Shown piece by piece: positions 9,808-18,787 of a stretch of 64,000 nucleotides of DNA. The notes under the pieces are model-generated. The model was given only the letters and a program-made list of their open reading frames with translations. It was not told where the DNA came from and did no database searches. The first letter of the stretch is position 1. Every line of letters starts with the position of its first letter. This DNA comes from Neoechinorhynchus agilis (lineage: Eukaryota > Acanthocephala), in contig CM121343.1 of assembly GCA_051530055.1 (NCBI GenBank), positions 2,108,001 to 2,172,000 of the forward strand, in the 5' to 3' direction. Position numbers and translations under genes: made by a program.

Positions 9808-12563
9808 ATGAAATATACTCTGATCATCCATTTGTTCTTTTATACAGTACCAATTATTGCTCGACAGGCGATGTTGACCAAACAAGTTAACAATCGTTCA
9901 CGAGTTGTTGGTAAGCAGATTTTTTATACACTTCTCCATAAAATCTGGTGATGACCATTGTTGTTGTTTTAGGTGACAAAGGCAATCTTCACCTTACGCA
10001 GCTTCGAAGGTCATCGATATTTTGTCACTCGGCTAAATCGAACACAGTCCTATGCCCAGAAAGCAATTCGAGGATAAAAGTCCTCGAGATAGTTTTTCTG
10101 AGGCCATTACAATATAAGAATGTAGATCGACCATGTGAGGGTGACACCGGAAACGATGTTTCATCTGATCATTTTCCTAACGAATGTAAATCGAAATCAC
10201 TGATACCCGATTATAATCTTTGCTGGAACAGCATTGGTTCATGTACTTTGGGATCAGCTACTCCCTCTCCGCAGATAATATGTGGTCGATGGTCCAACAA
10301 ATTTTATCTGATCTATCAATGTATTCCATTACCATTGCGTCGAAACGTAACATGGAAAGCTTTTGTCCCTCCAAAGAAATCATTAATACAACAACCAGTG
10401 GTGAAGTCCGTTCATTTGTCGTGTCCGAAATCAATGATTGTCGTGGTGGATAAGGCGGTTGCAGCTGTCGCTGATTTGATGAACGAAATCAAATGCCCCA
10501 TGCAGGAAGCCTATACGAATCAAGTAGGCCGAGCATGCCATTGCATCAGCACTGTATGCAATGAGTGTTACGCTCCAGTTACGGCTACAAATTACCGATG
10601 TGGAGGTCATTCCAAGACCAACGATATTGCAATTATTCAGTACTTTTGCTTACCGAACCTTCATCGGAATCCAAGCATTCCACGCTTGAACCTGTGCCAT
10701 ACGAGTGCAGTGGAAGTTGACAGCGTAATGGAGGCATTCATCTTAACACCAAATTATCCAAGTCGTTATGGCTCTCAATTAAACTGTTCTATCGACATCG
10801 TTGTTAAAAATCGATCAGTGGACGTGTATCTACTTGATTTAGATGTCTTATATGGACATTCATTAAAGCTGACCTCCGAGTCTAGAACCTTGCACATGTA
10901 CGCAACCGACTCTATTCCGAGATTATTGGTGAAAAACCATACTCATGATATAAGATTGATATTCAGCTCAAATATGATCGCTGGTGGTCGTGGAATAAAG
11001 CTTTATTATACAGGTTTAAATATTCTAGCGGAAGCAATCACGCTCCCATAAATTAATATTACTTTTAGTTCATTCACCGATAAGTGCTACTGAATCTGAT
11101 GTCCGCGAAGAATTAAGTCAATTCAAAGATCAACGCGTCGCAATAGACACTATTAAGCTCACTGATCGGCCATTTAAAAAGCGGCCATTTGTAAATAAAA
11201 GCAACTGGACACTAGTGCTTAAATCAAATCGCAATACAGATTTGGATCATCAAGGTATAATATATATATCGTTTTGGTAATTTATTTACTTTTTGAGTAT
11301 GCCTAGTTTAATTTTATTTTTGCTTGTCCAACTCCTTTAAAATCAACAATCTCAAAGGAATAAATTTCCTCAAGTAGCGAAATGTGCAAGCTCATTTCCT
11401 TTTTATACCAGTTGTAATTTAAACCCAGAGTCTATGAAAAAAACTTAAAATTATGAAAAAATTCGGCCATCAAGGAAGCTGCCGAACAAACATAACTTTT
11501 AAATCTTAGGTGGAATTCGGTTATTTGTACACGAGAACAATTTTTGTGTGACTTTGGTTTCAATTTTGTCGGAAATTTTAATAAAACTTTATCAACACAA
11601 ATAATAAATTTTATCTGAAGGGATAATTTGGGTCTTTAGATCGCTTGGCATAAGATTTTTAAAGCATACTTAAGGTAATTTGTTGCTTTCTTCAATGGTC
11701 TCAATTAGCCAATAGAAACGCAGCATTTTTTGTCAAAGAAACCTTCTCACCCACTCATTTTTCTCTCTCTCGAGAGGTTGCGGTTCCCTCGGCAACCAAT
11801 TTATCATGTTTGATGCAATCCACCCATCGTTTCCTCGGCCTTCCTCGTCGGCGATTTCCCGTCTCTCCGTTTTCGAAATTTTATCGTGCCAGAGCGAAGA
11901 ACTTGCGCGTCGCATACAGGAAACTCCTCAGTCCTTTGGTTTATTCGGTTGTTGATTGTCATTTGGATCAAAACTTGGCAAGAATTTTACAGTCGGATGC
12001 CCTTCCTGACGCCAACCCTCATCCTTTCTCAGCCTGGCTTGAGATTCATACAAATCAATTTATAGTTTTTGTAGACGTTTATCCCAATTGCGAAAAAATT
12101 CATCATGATCAAAACTAATCATTTTAGAACTAGCATTAGTCGTTGGGATTGGCACAGTTGTTTGTACATTGGCATTGCTGCTCATCGTCGTTGCTGTACT
12201 CATATTTTGCCTGAGGCCATTAAAGTAAGTAATTGCTTTTTCATGAGTCGGCATTGAGTGTCTTTTAGAAAAAAGGACAAGAATACCTCAAATCGCAGAT
12301 TACCGCGTTTATTACTAAATATGTCGACTGACGATGAATCCGGCAATGATTATGAGCGTGTTCGATTCTCGGTTGGAGGCAAGGAAGATTACTACGAGTT
12401 TCCGAGCGCCTTCACTCGGTCACCACAGTGGACTACATGCAGTCGGTCACTATACAGGTGCACATCATGCGGCAGGCAAATCAGCAAGCCACATTATTTG
12501 ACCAAGGCAGGAATTTCTCTACCGGCACCAAGATTAACCTCACGTAAAATACCCGTTGATTAA
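9808..12563 (+). CDS. Single-pass membrane protein with SUEL-lectin-like and CUB domains
   Basis: Five exons join in phase: 9808-9910, 9973-11013, 11069-11254, 12128-12224, 12269-12563 (about 574 residues). Exon 1 is a signal peptide (MKYTLIIHLFFYTVPIIA). Exon 2 has a cysteine-rich region patterned like SUEL galactose-binding lectins (CPESNSRIKV; CWNSIGSCTLG), a second cysteine cluster, and a CUB domain (ILTPNYPSRYGSQLNC to GIKLYY). Exon 3 is a juxtamembrane linker. Exon 4 is one transmembrane helix (LALVVGIGTVVCTLALLLIV). Exon 5 is a cytoplasmic tail with an acidic, tyrosine-containing patch and a CxxC pair. It is predicted to be a type I surface receptor or adhesion protein; its ligand is unknown. 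Intron 3 (11255-12127) holds retroposon debris. The architecture is confident; the SUEL call is moderate. I cannot assign an orthologue. Confidence 0.8.
11461..11499 (+). mobile_element. Fragment of the LINE 3' end (copy 2)
   Basis: About 33 nt (CCATCAAGGAAGCTGCCGAA and the following ACAAACATAAC) match the end of the LINE copy at 55.2 kb exactly. It lies in intron 3 of the CUB gene. It is too short to hold protein sequence. Confidence 0.5.
11735..12060 (-). mobile_element. Retroposon fragment of a second LINE type in an intron
   Basis: GC-richer insert in the CUB gene intron. The minus strand contains RGRPRKRWVDCIKHDK, the C-terminal signature common to RTE/Jockey-like LINE polyproteins. It also has a GGCGTCAGGAAGGGCATCCG box seen in many animal retroposon tails. 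The frame is not continuous, so it is an old fragment. The clade call is from memory of such tails and is tentative. Confidence 0.5.
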
Positions 12564-12823
12564 TTCGAGAGTACAATCCATCTTTAACGTAACCACGCTT
12601 GCACATTGTTTCTGTCAAGTTTGTATACAAAATAAAAGTTCCAATCAAAATTATGGCATCAGTTTCTGCCTTCGATCGGTGAATAAATCGAGGAATGTAG
12701 CTTTTAGGTATGCGATGAAAACGCAATGAAGTGCTCAAATTTCTCTAAATGTAGAAGATTACAATATTTTATGCAAACTTATAGCAATTTTTACATTTAC
12801 GAATATTCAAACCACCGCGCTAA

Positions 12824-12963
12824 ATCAATCAGCTGCCTCATTTAGTGTATTAGTTGAAAGGACGGATGCAGCGTTCCTTTCCATTGCAGAGCAAGGCTTA
12901 TGTTTTGCAGAAGGAATGCTCTTGATCTCGAATCGCAAGTGATTCGTCTCAGTCTCTTGGGTC
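12824..12963 (-). mobile_element. LINE C-terminal fragment (copy 3)
   Basis: The minus strand reads KRLRRITCDSRSRAFLLQN followed by ISLALQ, the same C-terminal block as the copies at 60.2 kb and 62.6 kb. It shares the downstream string GGAACGCTGCATCCG with the 62.6 kb copy. It is 5'-truncated and short. In plus orientation its edge resembles a tRNA A-box, but the protein reading explains it better. Confidence 0.65.
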
Positions 12964-13019
12964 TGCGAACTTTAATTTTCCTACTTATTAAGCAGCGGTA
13001 TTACGTCTCCTTTAGTCAC

Positions 13020-13700
13020 GCGTCCTCGGCGATAATGGATTTTTAACCCTTTGATCCTGAAACAGTGATTCGGGCTCAAGTCCAATAGACCACCTCGGCA
13101 CAACTATTTTTAGATTGGGGCAAGTATCTGGCTAGCCGGGTACATTTTTTAAGTGCTGAAGTGAATATCCCTTACACGGCTGATTATTTTCCTTTGGCTC
13201 ATAGCTCACCGTTTTATTGGTCAGGGAATCGCATTAAACCATTCGAAACCCTGAACCATACGATTATGAGTTTTCTACATCCCCGTCCGGATCCTCAGAT
13301 ACCTCTCGAGGCGGCGGCATCGGCGATAATGGATGCTGAACCCTTTGACCCTGGGATTTGGGCTCAAGTCCAATAGACCACCTCGACACAGCTACGGAAT
13401 GTATAAACTCTGCCCGTTTAAGATTGGGGCAAGTATCTGGCTAGCCGGGTACATTTTATAAGTGTTGAAGTGAATATCCCTTACACGGCTGATTATTTTT
13501 CGTTGGGCTCACAGCCCACCGTTTTATTGGTCAGGGAATCGCACTAAATCATTCAAAACCCTGAACCATACGATTATGAGTTTTCTACATCCCCGTCCGG
13601 ATCCTCAGATACCTCTCGAGGCGGCGGCATCGGCGATAATGGATGCTGAACCCTTTGACCCTGGGATTCGGGCTCAAATCCACTAGACCACCGGAAAGAG
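13020..13700 (+). repeat. Tandem repeat of about 300-bp units (2.3 copies)
   Basis: CGGCGATAATGGAT recurs at 13027, 13321 and 13631, and long blocks between (GGGGCAAGTATCTGGCTAGC; CATCCCCGTCCGGATCCTCA) repeat with high identity. Spacing is about 294-310 bp. Each unit carries GGGCTCAAGTCC, loosely like a pol III B-box, but no convincing A-box. It is either a tandemly duplicated retroposon or a short satellite. No coding frame spans it. Confidence 0.7.
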
Positions 13701-14129
13701 GTGGTTCAAACTCGAATACAAAATTCTGTACATATTCGTTCATAAAACAGCCAGGATTGTCTTTAACATTTTATTACATTCTGGTTCAAAAGGCTGAAAC
13801 AGTCCGACCATATCATGGACGATTATTAGCACGAGATTGGCGAGGATAAAAGATCTAATGAAATAATGACAATTTTTGTGACAATGTGCTTTAGTTTTAG
13901 GAGCAAAAACTTTTCGTGCACTAACCGAAGAGCCTCAAAAAATCATGGGTGAAAATCGATGCCTGTCGCTCGCGCATTCCGGGACGATTCGATGATAATG
14001 AGTTACAAAGAGCTCATTGGTCGAATCTTTATTTATAACAAGGAAATCACTCCAAGCAGAAAATCATGAGATTCGCCGCCTAGATTTTAAACAATTACAC
14101 TCGCATATACACAAATACAATTGAACCGA
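13700..14129. other. Region 3' of the SET-domain block
   Basis: Non-coding; probably contains the 3' UTR of the minus-strand SET gene that stops at 14130. No other feature recognised. Confidence 0.4.
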
Positions 14130-15605
14130 TTAGAATATCCATCCTTTGCATATGCTGGATTTGCATTTGCAATGAACAAAATGCGAAGGTGATTTGTTTG
14201 TTAGATAATTGACATACACTTCTTCTCCTTCAAAAATGCGCCTTGATGCACTCACATAGCACTCTAGTTGGCCGCGCTCATTTTCAAAAGCAACGAAGTG
14301 GGCATTGGGCGAACAAGAGTGGTTGACGTACGAAATCCACTGGGATTCGGACGGCTTAATTCCAATTTCTGTAATGGGAGTCGTGGTGAAAGTACCGGGC
14401 GGGGCGAGAAACTTATAGTGAATTGGTTGAACATTTCGTTGTCCCCTGTTCCTTGGCAAAACCCTGTCATCAGCTTCAAAAAGAATAGCGTCCTCATCAA
14501 TTGGCTCAAGTGCGAACACGCCAACGCCATGAACAAATGATTTCATCAGTCGAAAGCGGATCTTCAATTCGCCATCGCACTGCACGGGCGGAGGTTTCAT
14601 CCAATTTGTTCGAACCATAACTTCGACTACCGAGCTAATGGGTGAATAAACGTGGTCCGTTCTGGCACATTTAAGCGGTGGTTCCAATTCCTCGACAAAA
14701 AGTTTTGTATTTTTAGGAACCCGCTCCTCCAGATACTTACGACTAACCGCAAAAGTATGAGTACAGCACATAACTGTCCGCTTTCGGGCATCAATGAGTG
14801 CTTTTGTTCCAAGACATTTAAAATGATGTATCTTTGAACATATGAGACATTCAATGCTGGCTCCTGGGCAACGGCATGTATCACACTTACGATCCTTGTA
14901 CTTCTTAATCATCTCGGGAACTCCATAGACCGAGAAAAATGGATCAATGGACACTCCAGGACTGAACATCGCGCAAAGAAGATGAACGGATGGTCCATGA
15001 GGCAATTTGAAGAATCTATGAGGTTCAATTAACTCCGTACAAAGAATACATTTGTCCTTTCCGGCATCTTGTCGTTCTTTAATTTTAAGAATTTCCAAAC
15101 AATGACGATAACAGGCTTGGGCACACGTCCGTCCACACACAAATCGCCGTATTCCACCTCCTAATAACTTGAGAAATACACAATAAACACCTATTCTACT
15201 AGTTCCACACATTTCGCAACTACGGACAACATCGATCATAATCTGACCACTAGAATCCAAGCCGGTTTTTTGAGCGGTGTTAGGCGGATCAGCGGAAGCA
15301 ACTTGCTCAATATCGCATTTTCTATACTCACCGACTCGAAAATCAATCATGTGGTCGAGACCTCGACATCGTACCATTTCCAATTCCTTCTGATATGGAT
15401 CAACTCCGCGAGTTAACGAAACGGGCGGAAAACTCAGATACGCGTTGAGAACGAAATCAGCAGCTACGTCATCACTCGCTTGAGGTGTGTGTACGTAGGT
15501 TGTTACGGAACCCACGTCAGGATAAACCGCATCCCCAGTGAAGTTCGCATTTTCCATCAAATATTCACAATCAGCGCTTCTTTTCGCGATCAAAGGTAAC
15601 TCCAA
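14130..15605 (-). CDS. KMT2C/D: KMT2C/D-like histone H3K4 methyltransferase: ePHD + SET C-terminal block
   Basis: C-terminal coding block of a COMPASS-type H3K4 methyltransferase. Numbering from 15605: an extended PHD finger at about 186-283 (CILC..HLLCAMFSPG..CDTC..CLICSKIHHFKC). A WIN-like CARTD follows at 313-317, then VRTNWM at 331-336, matching the R-x-E-W that precedes MLL3/4 SET domains. The SET domain is at about 348-468: HGVGVFA (AdoMet GxG), YVNHSCSPNA, SRRIFEGEEVYVNY. Post-SET cysteines are CKCKSSICKGWIF at the end. KMT2 proteins normally have FYRN and FYRC between the ePHD and SET; only about 65 residues lie there, so both appear absent. The usual YxG motif of SET is also not evident. 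Residue 1 is not a true start: a stop codon precedes it, and the frame must be entered by splicing (a 40-43 nt intron from the GTCATG at about 15610 would fit). Confidence 0.85.
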   Translation of the reverse strand: MELPLIAKRSADCEYLMENANFTGDAVYPDVGSVTTYVHTPQASDDVAADFVLNAYLSFPPVSLTRGVDPYQKELEMVRCRGLDHMIDFRVGEYRKCDIEQVASADPPNTAQKTGLDSSGQIMIDVVRSCEMCGTSRIGVYCVFLKLLGGGIRRFVCGRTCAQACYRHCLEILKIKERQDAGKDKCILCTELIEPHRFFKLPHGPSVHLLCAMFSPGVSIDPFFSVYGVPEMIKKYKDRKCDTCRCPGASIECLICSKIHHFKCLGTKALIDARKRTVMCCTHTFAVSRKYLEERVPKNTKLFVEELEPPLKCARTDHVYSPISSVVEVMVRTNWMKPPPVQCDGELKIRFRLMKSFVHGVGVFALEPIDEDAILFEADDRVLPRNRGQRNVQPIHYKFLAPPGTFTTTPITEIGIKPSESQWISYVNHSCSPNAHFVAFENERGQLECYVSASRRIFEGEEVYVNYLTNKSPSHFVHCKCKSSICKGWIF

Positions 15606-15637
15606 TCATGACGTATGAAAAAAGAATTCTTCCGTAC

Positions 15638-15808
15638 TATTATGACGAATGCGTGCGTAGTCAAAATCTTTTTCGTTTTGACAATAGGGAATATTTACAA
15701 TGGGTTTCAATTTACGATAAAAATCCAAAACGTTTGAATTGTTCATAAAGTGGAATCTGATTGGTTCAGGAGCCAAACAATCTTGTACGCGTTTATCCTT
15801 GAATTTTT
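15638..15808 (-). CDS. Probable internal exon of the KMT2-like gene
   Basis: A minus-strand open stretch beginning after a good acceptor (TTTTCAAAG, exon from 15808) and reading KFKDKRVQDCLAPEPIRFHF and on to YARIRHN. Two ends are possible: a GTACGG donor at 15637 (phase 1), or a GTCATG donor about 28 nt further on, which alone gives a phase match to the SET block. The acceptor is phase 1, as is the donor of the glutamine-rich exon upstream. The longer open frame that continues to 15896 is antisense to a LINE fragment and is not counted. There is no domain. The exon is inferred from splice motifs and phase only. Confidence 0.45.
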
Positions 15809-15814
15809 CTTTGA

Positions 15815-15950
15815 AAACAAGATTCTCCTGAAGGACTTGGGGAAACGAATCAACGCCGCGACTGGAGAGCCAAGATCGACGTCGTTCTTGGCGCAAAAAA
15901 TAAGCATTGCGGTGCAGCGGAGCATTTTGGCCAGCGCCGATGAATAGGAG
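15815..15950 (+). mobile_element. LINE C-terminal fragment inside the KMT2-like gene (copy 4)
   Basis: The plus strand reads LLKDLGKRINAATGEPRSTS followed by FLAQKISIAVQR, the canonical C-terminal block of the LINE family found elsewhere here, and stops at 15947. It lies antisense in the putative intron between the glutamine-rich and SET blocks. Its reverse strand creates a spurious open frame (to 15896). It is about 45 codons long, so it is non-functional. Confidence 0.75.
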
Positions 15951-16079
15951 CGTTGAAGAAACTATAAATTATGTACGAGGGAAATAACGAAATAAAAAAA
16001 ATTTTATCGGTAGTTAAAAAAGGGAGCGACGCGAGAGGATTTTCCTGATACAAAGAATAAGCCTCGCAATCCAACGAGG

Positions 16080-16670
16080 AAATGCGGTCAGCGTCCGGGG
16101 GACGATTTAATCATTTTAAAATAAACTCTCTAATTGAAAAAAATAGATTCAATATTTGAACTTACATGCAACCTTGAAAAAGCACAAGATTGTGCCGAAA
16201 TATTGGACCTAATAAACTACTTCAAATTTCTCGCTATGTAAAAACACTTATCATAGTGCCGAAAAAAAATCAATTTAAATTTTCTACGCGCCATAAAACA
16301 ACCAAAAATCCAAAAGGAAATGCGTGGACATGTCTCTTGATTATAAGAATATCCTCACATTTGTGCTGATATACATGAAGGACACTGATTAGACCGAGCA
16401 ACGAAAAACCTCCACACAAATGGATCCGAAACTAGCGGGATTATCACGAAGGACCCTCCCGAATACTGAGGATATGCCGTCAGCGTAAACTGAAGGAGCC
16501 TTTTGCGACGGAACCCTCGATCACTTACGAAGCTATCCATTCTGCTAATATCGCACGTTTGATATCTCATTCACACAAACACACGCGCACGCACGCACAC
16601 ACACGTACCCGTCAATGTGTCCACTATTGTGGTGCCCACCGCGGAACCATGTCCGAAACTCCATCTACAC
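16080..16670. other. Putative intron with a stray satellite monomer
   Basis: Between the glutamine-rich and SET blocks. At about 16150-16260 lies one diverged copy of the monomer that builds the 22.8-27.3 kb and 43.9-48.2 kb satellites (GCACAAGATTGTGCCGAAAT and the following CTAATAAACT). The string CGCCATAAAACAACC at about 16291 recurs at about 43687. A (CA)n-type tract sits at 16575-16605. Confidence 0.55.
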
Positions 16671-17095
16671 CTGAGTTGCCACCTCGTCCACGACTGCCAG
16701 TATTGGCAATCAGACTATCAAGTTGATTGACGGTACTGGGATCACTCCCCAGCTGACGACTAGGATCGAAATTGCTGTCGTGGGCAACAGAAGAGTGGCT
16801 AGTTCTGGCCATGATGCCCATACTTCCCAGTAAATCGTCGCCGAGAACACTGGTCGGTGCAAACAGGTCGTTGAAAGTGGCCTGATCGGTGTCGTCAAAT
16901 GGAAAACGACCATCAAAGGTTCTCTGGTGGGACTCTCCTTCTGGTGCATTCTGCACAAATGACGAACCAGCAGGATCCGTTGACATATACTGGGATTGTT
17001 GAACATGATTGGTTACCGGTATTGGACGCGACAAAGAGTTATGTAGATTATCACCACCATCTCTATAATGCGGTTGGGTGCTCGGCTGCTGCTGC

Positions 17096-17126
<31 letters not shown>

Positions 17127-18050
17127 GGTGGTGTCGCATTACTTCGCCCGTACGATCGGCCAATAATTGTTGATCAACAACTGTTAGCCGCCTGTGGTTA
17201 TCACTGTTAAATTGTGGCTGCACATTTGTAGCCGATGCTTGGTTGTGTCCCATGGTTCGGAATTCTGTGGAACCTAACATTAGTCGTGGAACCATCGACC
17301 CAACTGGCTGATGTTGTTGTTGACCTGTAAGTTGTTGTTGTTGTTGCTGCTGATGCAAGTGGGATGTTAGGTTCTTAGGTTGATGGATTTGGCGATAGAC
17401 CTTTTGAGCAACAGCGATCATTTGGTTAGGACGACTGTTGAAATGAGAAATGGTTGTACGGACGTGACTACCGTGTGGATCCGTCCGGGTCATCTGACGT
17501 TGTTTCACTTGCTGTTGGTATTGCATTACGAGATTAGCTTTAACGTTTGGGTGTGGAACCACCACTGAGGCGCCCACTTGTTGCTGATCGCTGTAGTGCT
17601 GATGCATTTGTTGTAGCCGCTGGCCTGAATCGTATGGTGGTGCGCCCGGAACATCGTTAGCTTGTTGCTGTTGCTGTTGCAACATTTGTTGATGAACTAG
17701 TTGCTGTTGTTGTTGTTGTGCGATTGCGGCGGCGGCAGCAGCAGCTTGTTTCTCATGGATCCTGGACGCGATGGCAACTTTTGCTGACGGTGATGTCATT
17801 GTTGGACGTACATTGCGCGAAGGGTTAGTCCGTTGACCATTTCCGGCTCCTGCGGTGTTGGTGACCACGAAACCGCCAGAAGAAGATTCATCATGGTAGT
17901 GTGTGCGCTGTTGTTGTTGATTTGTGAGTTGTTTTGGTAACAATGGTTGATTTTTGCTCTTAGATTCGATTTGTTCTTGTTGTAGTTGAGAGGAAGTGTG
18001 TACTCGTTGAATATTTTCCATCATCATAAGTTGTTTTTTGTTATTAATCT
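16671..18050 (-). CDS. KMT2C/D: Glutamine/histidine-rich middle exon of the KMT2-like gene
   Basis: A minus-strand open block of about 460 residues, dominated by polyglutamine runs, one histidine run (eight or more) and an alanine run. A short acidic-hydrophobic segment (DQATFNDLFAPTSVLGDDLL) near the end could be an activation or interaction motif. It has no folded domain. Two readings are possible: a free-standing ORF with ATG at 18027 and a stop near 16624, or an internal exon. I prefer the exon: an acceptor at 18051 (TTAAAG) and a donor at 16670 (TCAG/GTGTAG) are both phase 1 and match the flanking blocks. KMT2C/D proteins have long Q-rich regions in this position. Expression and exact borders are unproven. 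Confidence 0.65.
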
Positions 18051-18787
18051 CTTTAATAATGGGTATAATGACAAGTTTTGTAGGTCATTTTGGCGTACTA
18101 GTGTTGAGGAGAGAGGGTACCGCCGCCGCCGCCGCCGCCTTGGTAAGCTGGGGCGCTATTGTGTGTGTGTGTGTGTGGGTTCGGTGGTGGTGGTTTTTTA
18201 ATGGCCCATTAGCACACAATCTTACCTACGTAGGATGGAATGATCCTCGTCTTAGTGCCTCGATCAGCAGACATTCTGTCGGATCCAGTAAGGTGGTTGA
18301 ACGGTTGCGCGGCATTGAAGCTGGACACGAGAGCTAAACGATGAGAGATGGAGGTTAGTGTGCGTGCTCCACAAACACAGGCAGCAGCAGGTCGACACCA
18401 CTGTGCGCGCTACTGCTGCTACATTTGCACGCGAACGCACTAGTATGCGCCGGGTGCAGTTCTTCTTTAATACAAGTGCGTCTGAATGCGATTCTACATA
18501 TAAATGTGACAACACCTAGTAGCGCCGCCGCCGCCGCCGCCGCAGTAGGAGGAGGAGGCGCATAGTACTACTACCGGGGTGGAAAGGCAGCACACTGCAC
18601 CACCACCACCACTACCGAGACAAGAAATAACAATTACCAGTGTGTGTGTGCGCTGATACTACTTTATATATATACGTGTGGGTGCTGAGAAAAGCTACGG
18701 TTGCGAGTGTACACACACGGGGAGCAGGGAAGGACCAATGTCCTCCTCCTCAATCCCCATTGTTTAGGTATACAGGAGACACTTACC
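18051..18787. other. Intron between PHD block and Q-rich block, with simple repeats
   Basis: Bounded by a strong minus-strand donor (ATAG/GTAAGT, intron from 18786) and an acceptor near 18051. It holds (TG)n at about 18161-18176, (CCG)n tracts at about 18121-18140 and 18522-18541, a CACCACC run near 18600 and a TATATATA stretch near 18665. No coding seen. Confidence 0.5.

Noticed and set aside
12824-12963. tRNA-like SINE head (A-box-like TAGTGTATTAG here, TGGTGTAATGG near 62.64 kb)
   Set aside because: The reverse strand of both reads the C-terminal protein block of the LINE family in order, which explains the conservation; no good B-box follows.
15809-15896. Extension of the minus-strand exon frame upstream of 15808
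   Set aside because: It is the antisense of a clear plus-strand LINE C terminus; a good acceptor at 15809 gives a cleaner exon start.
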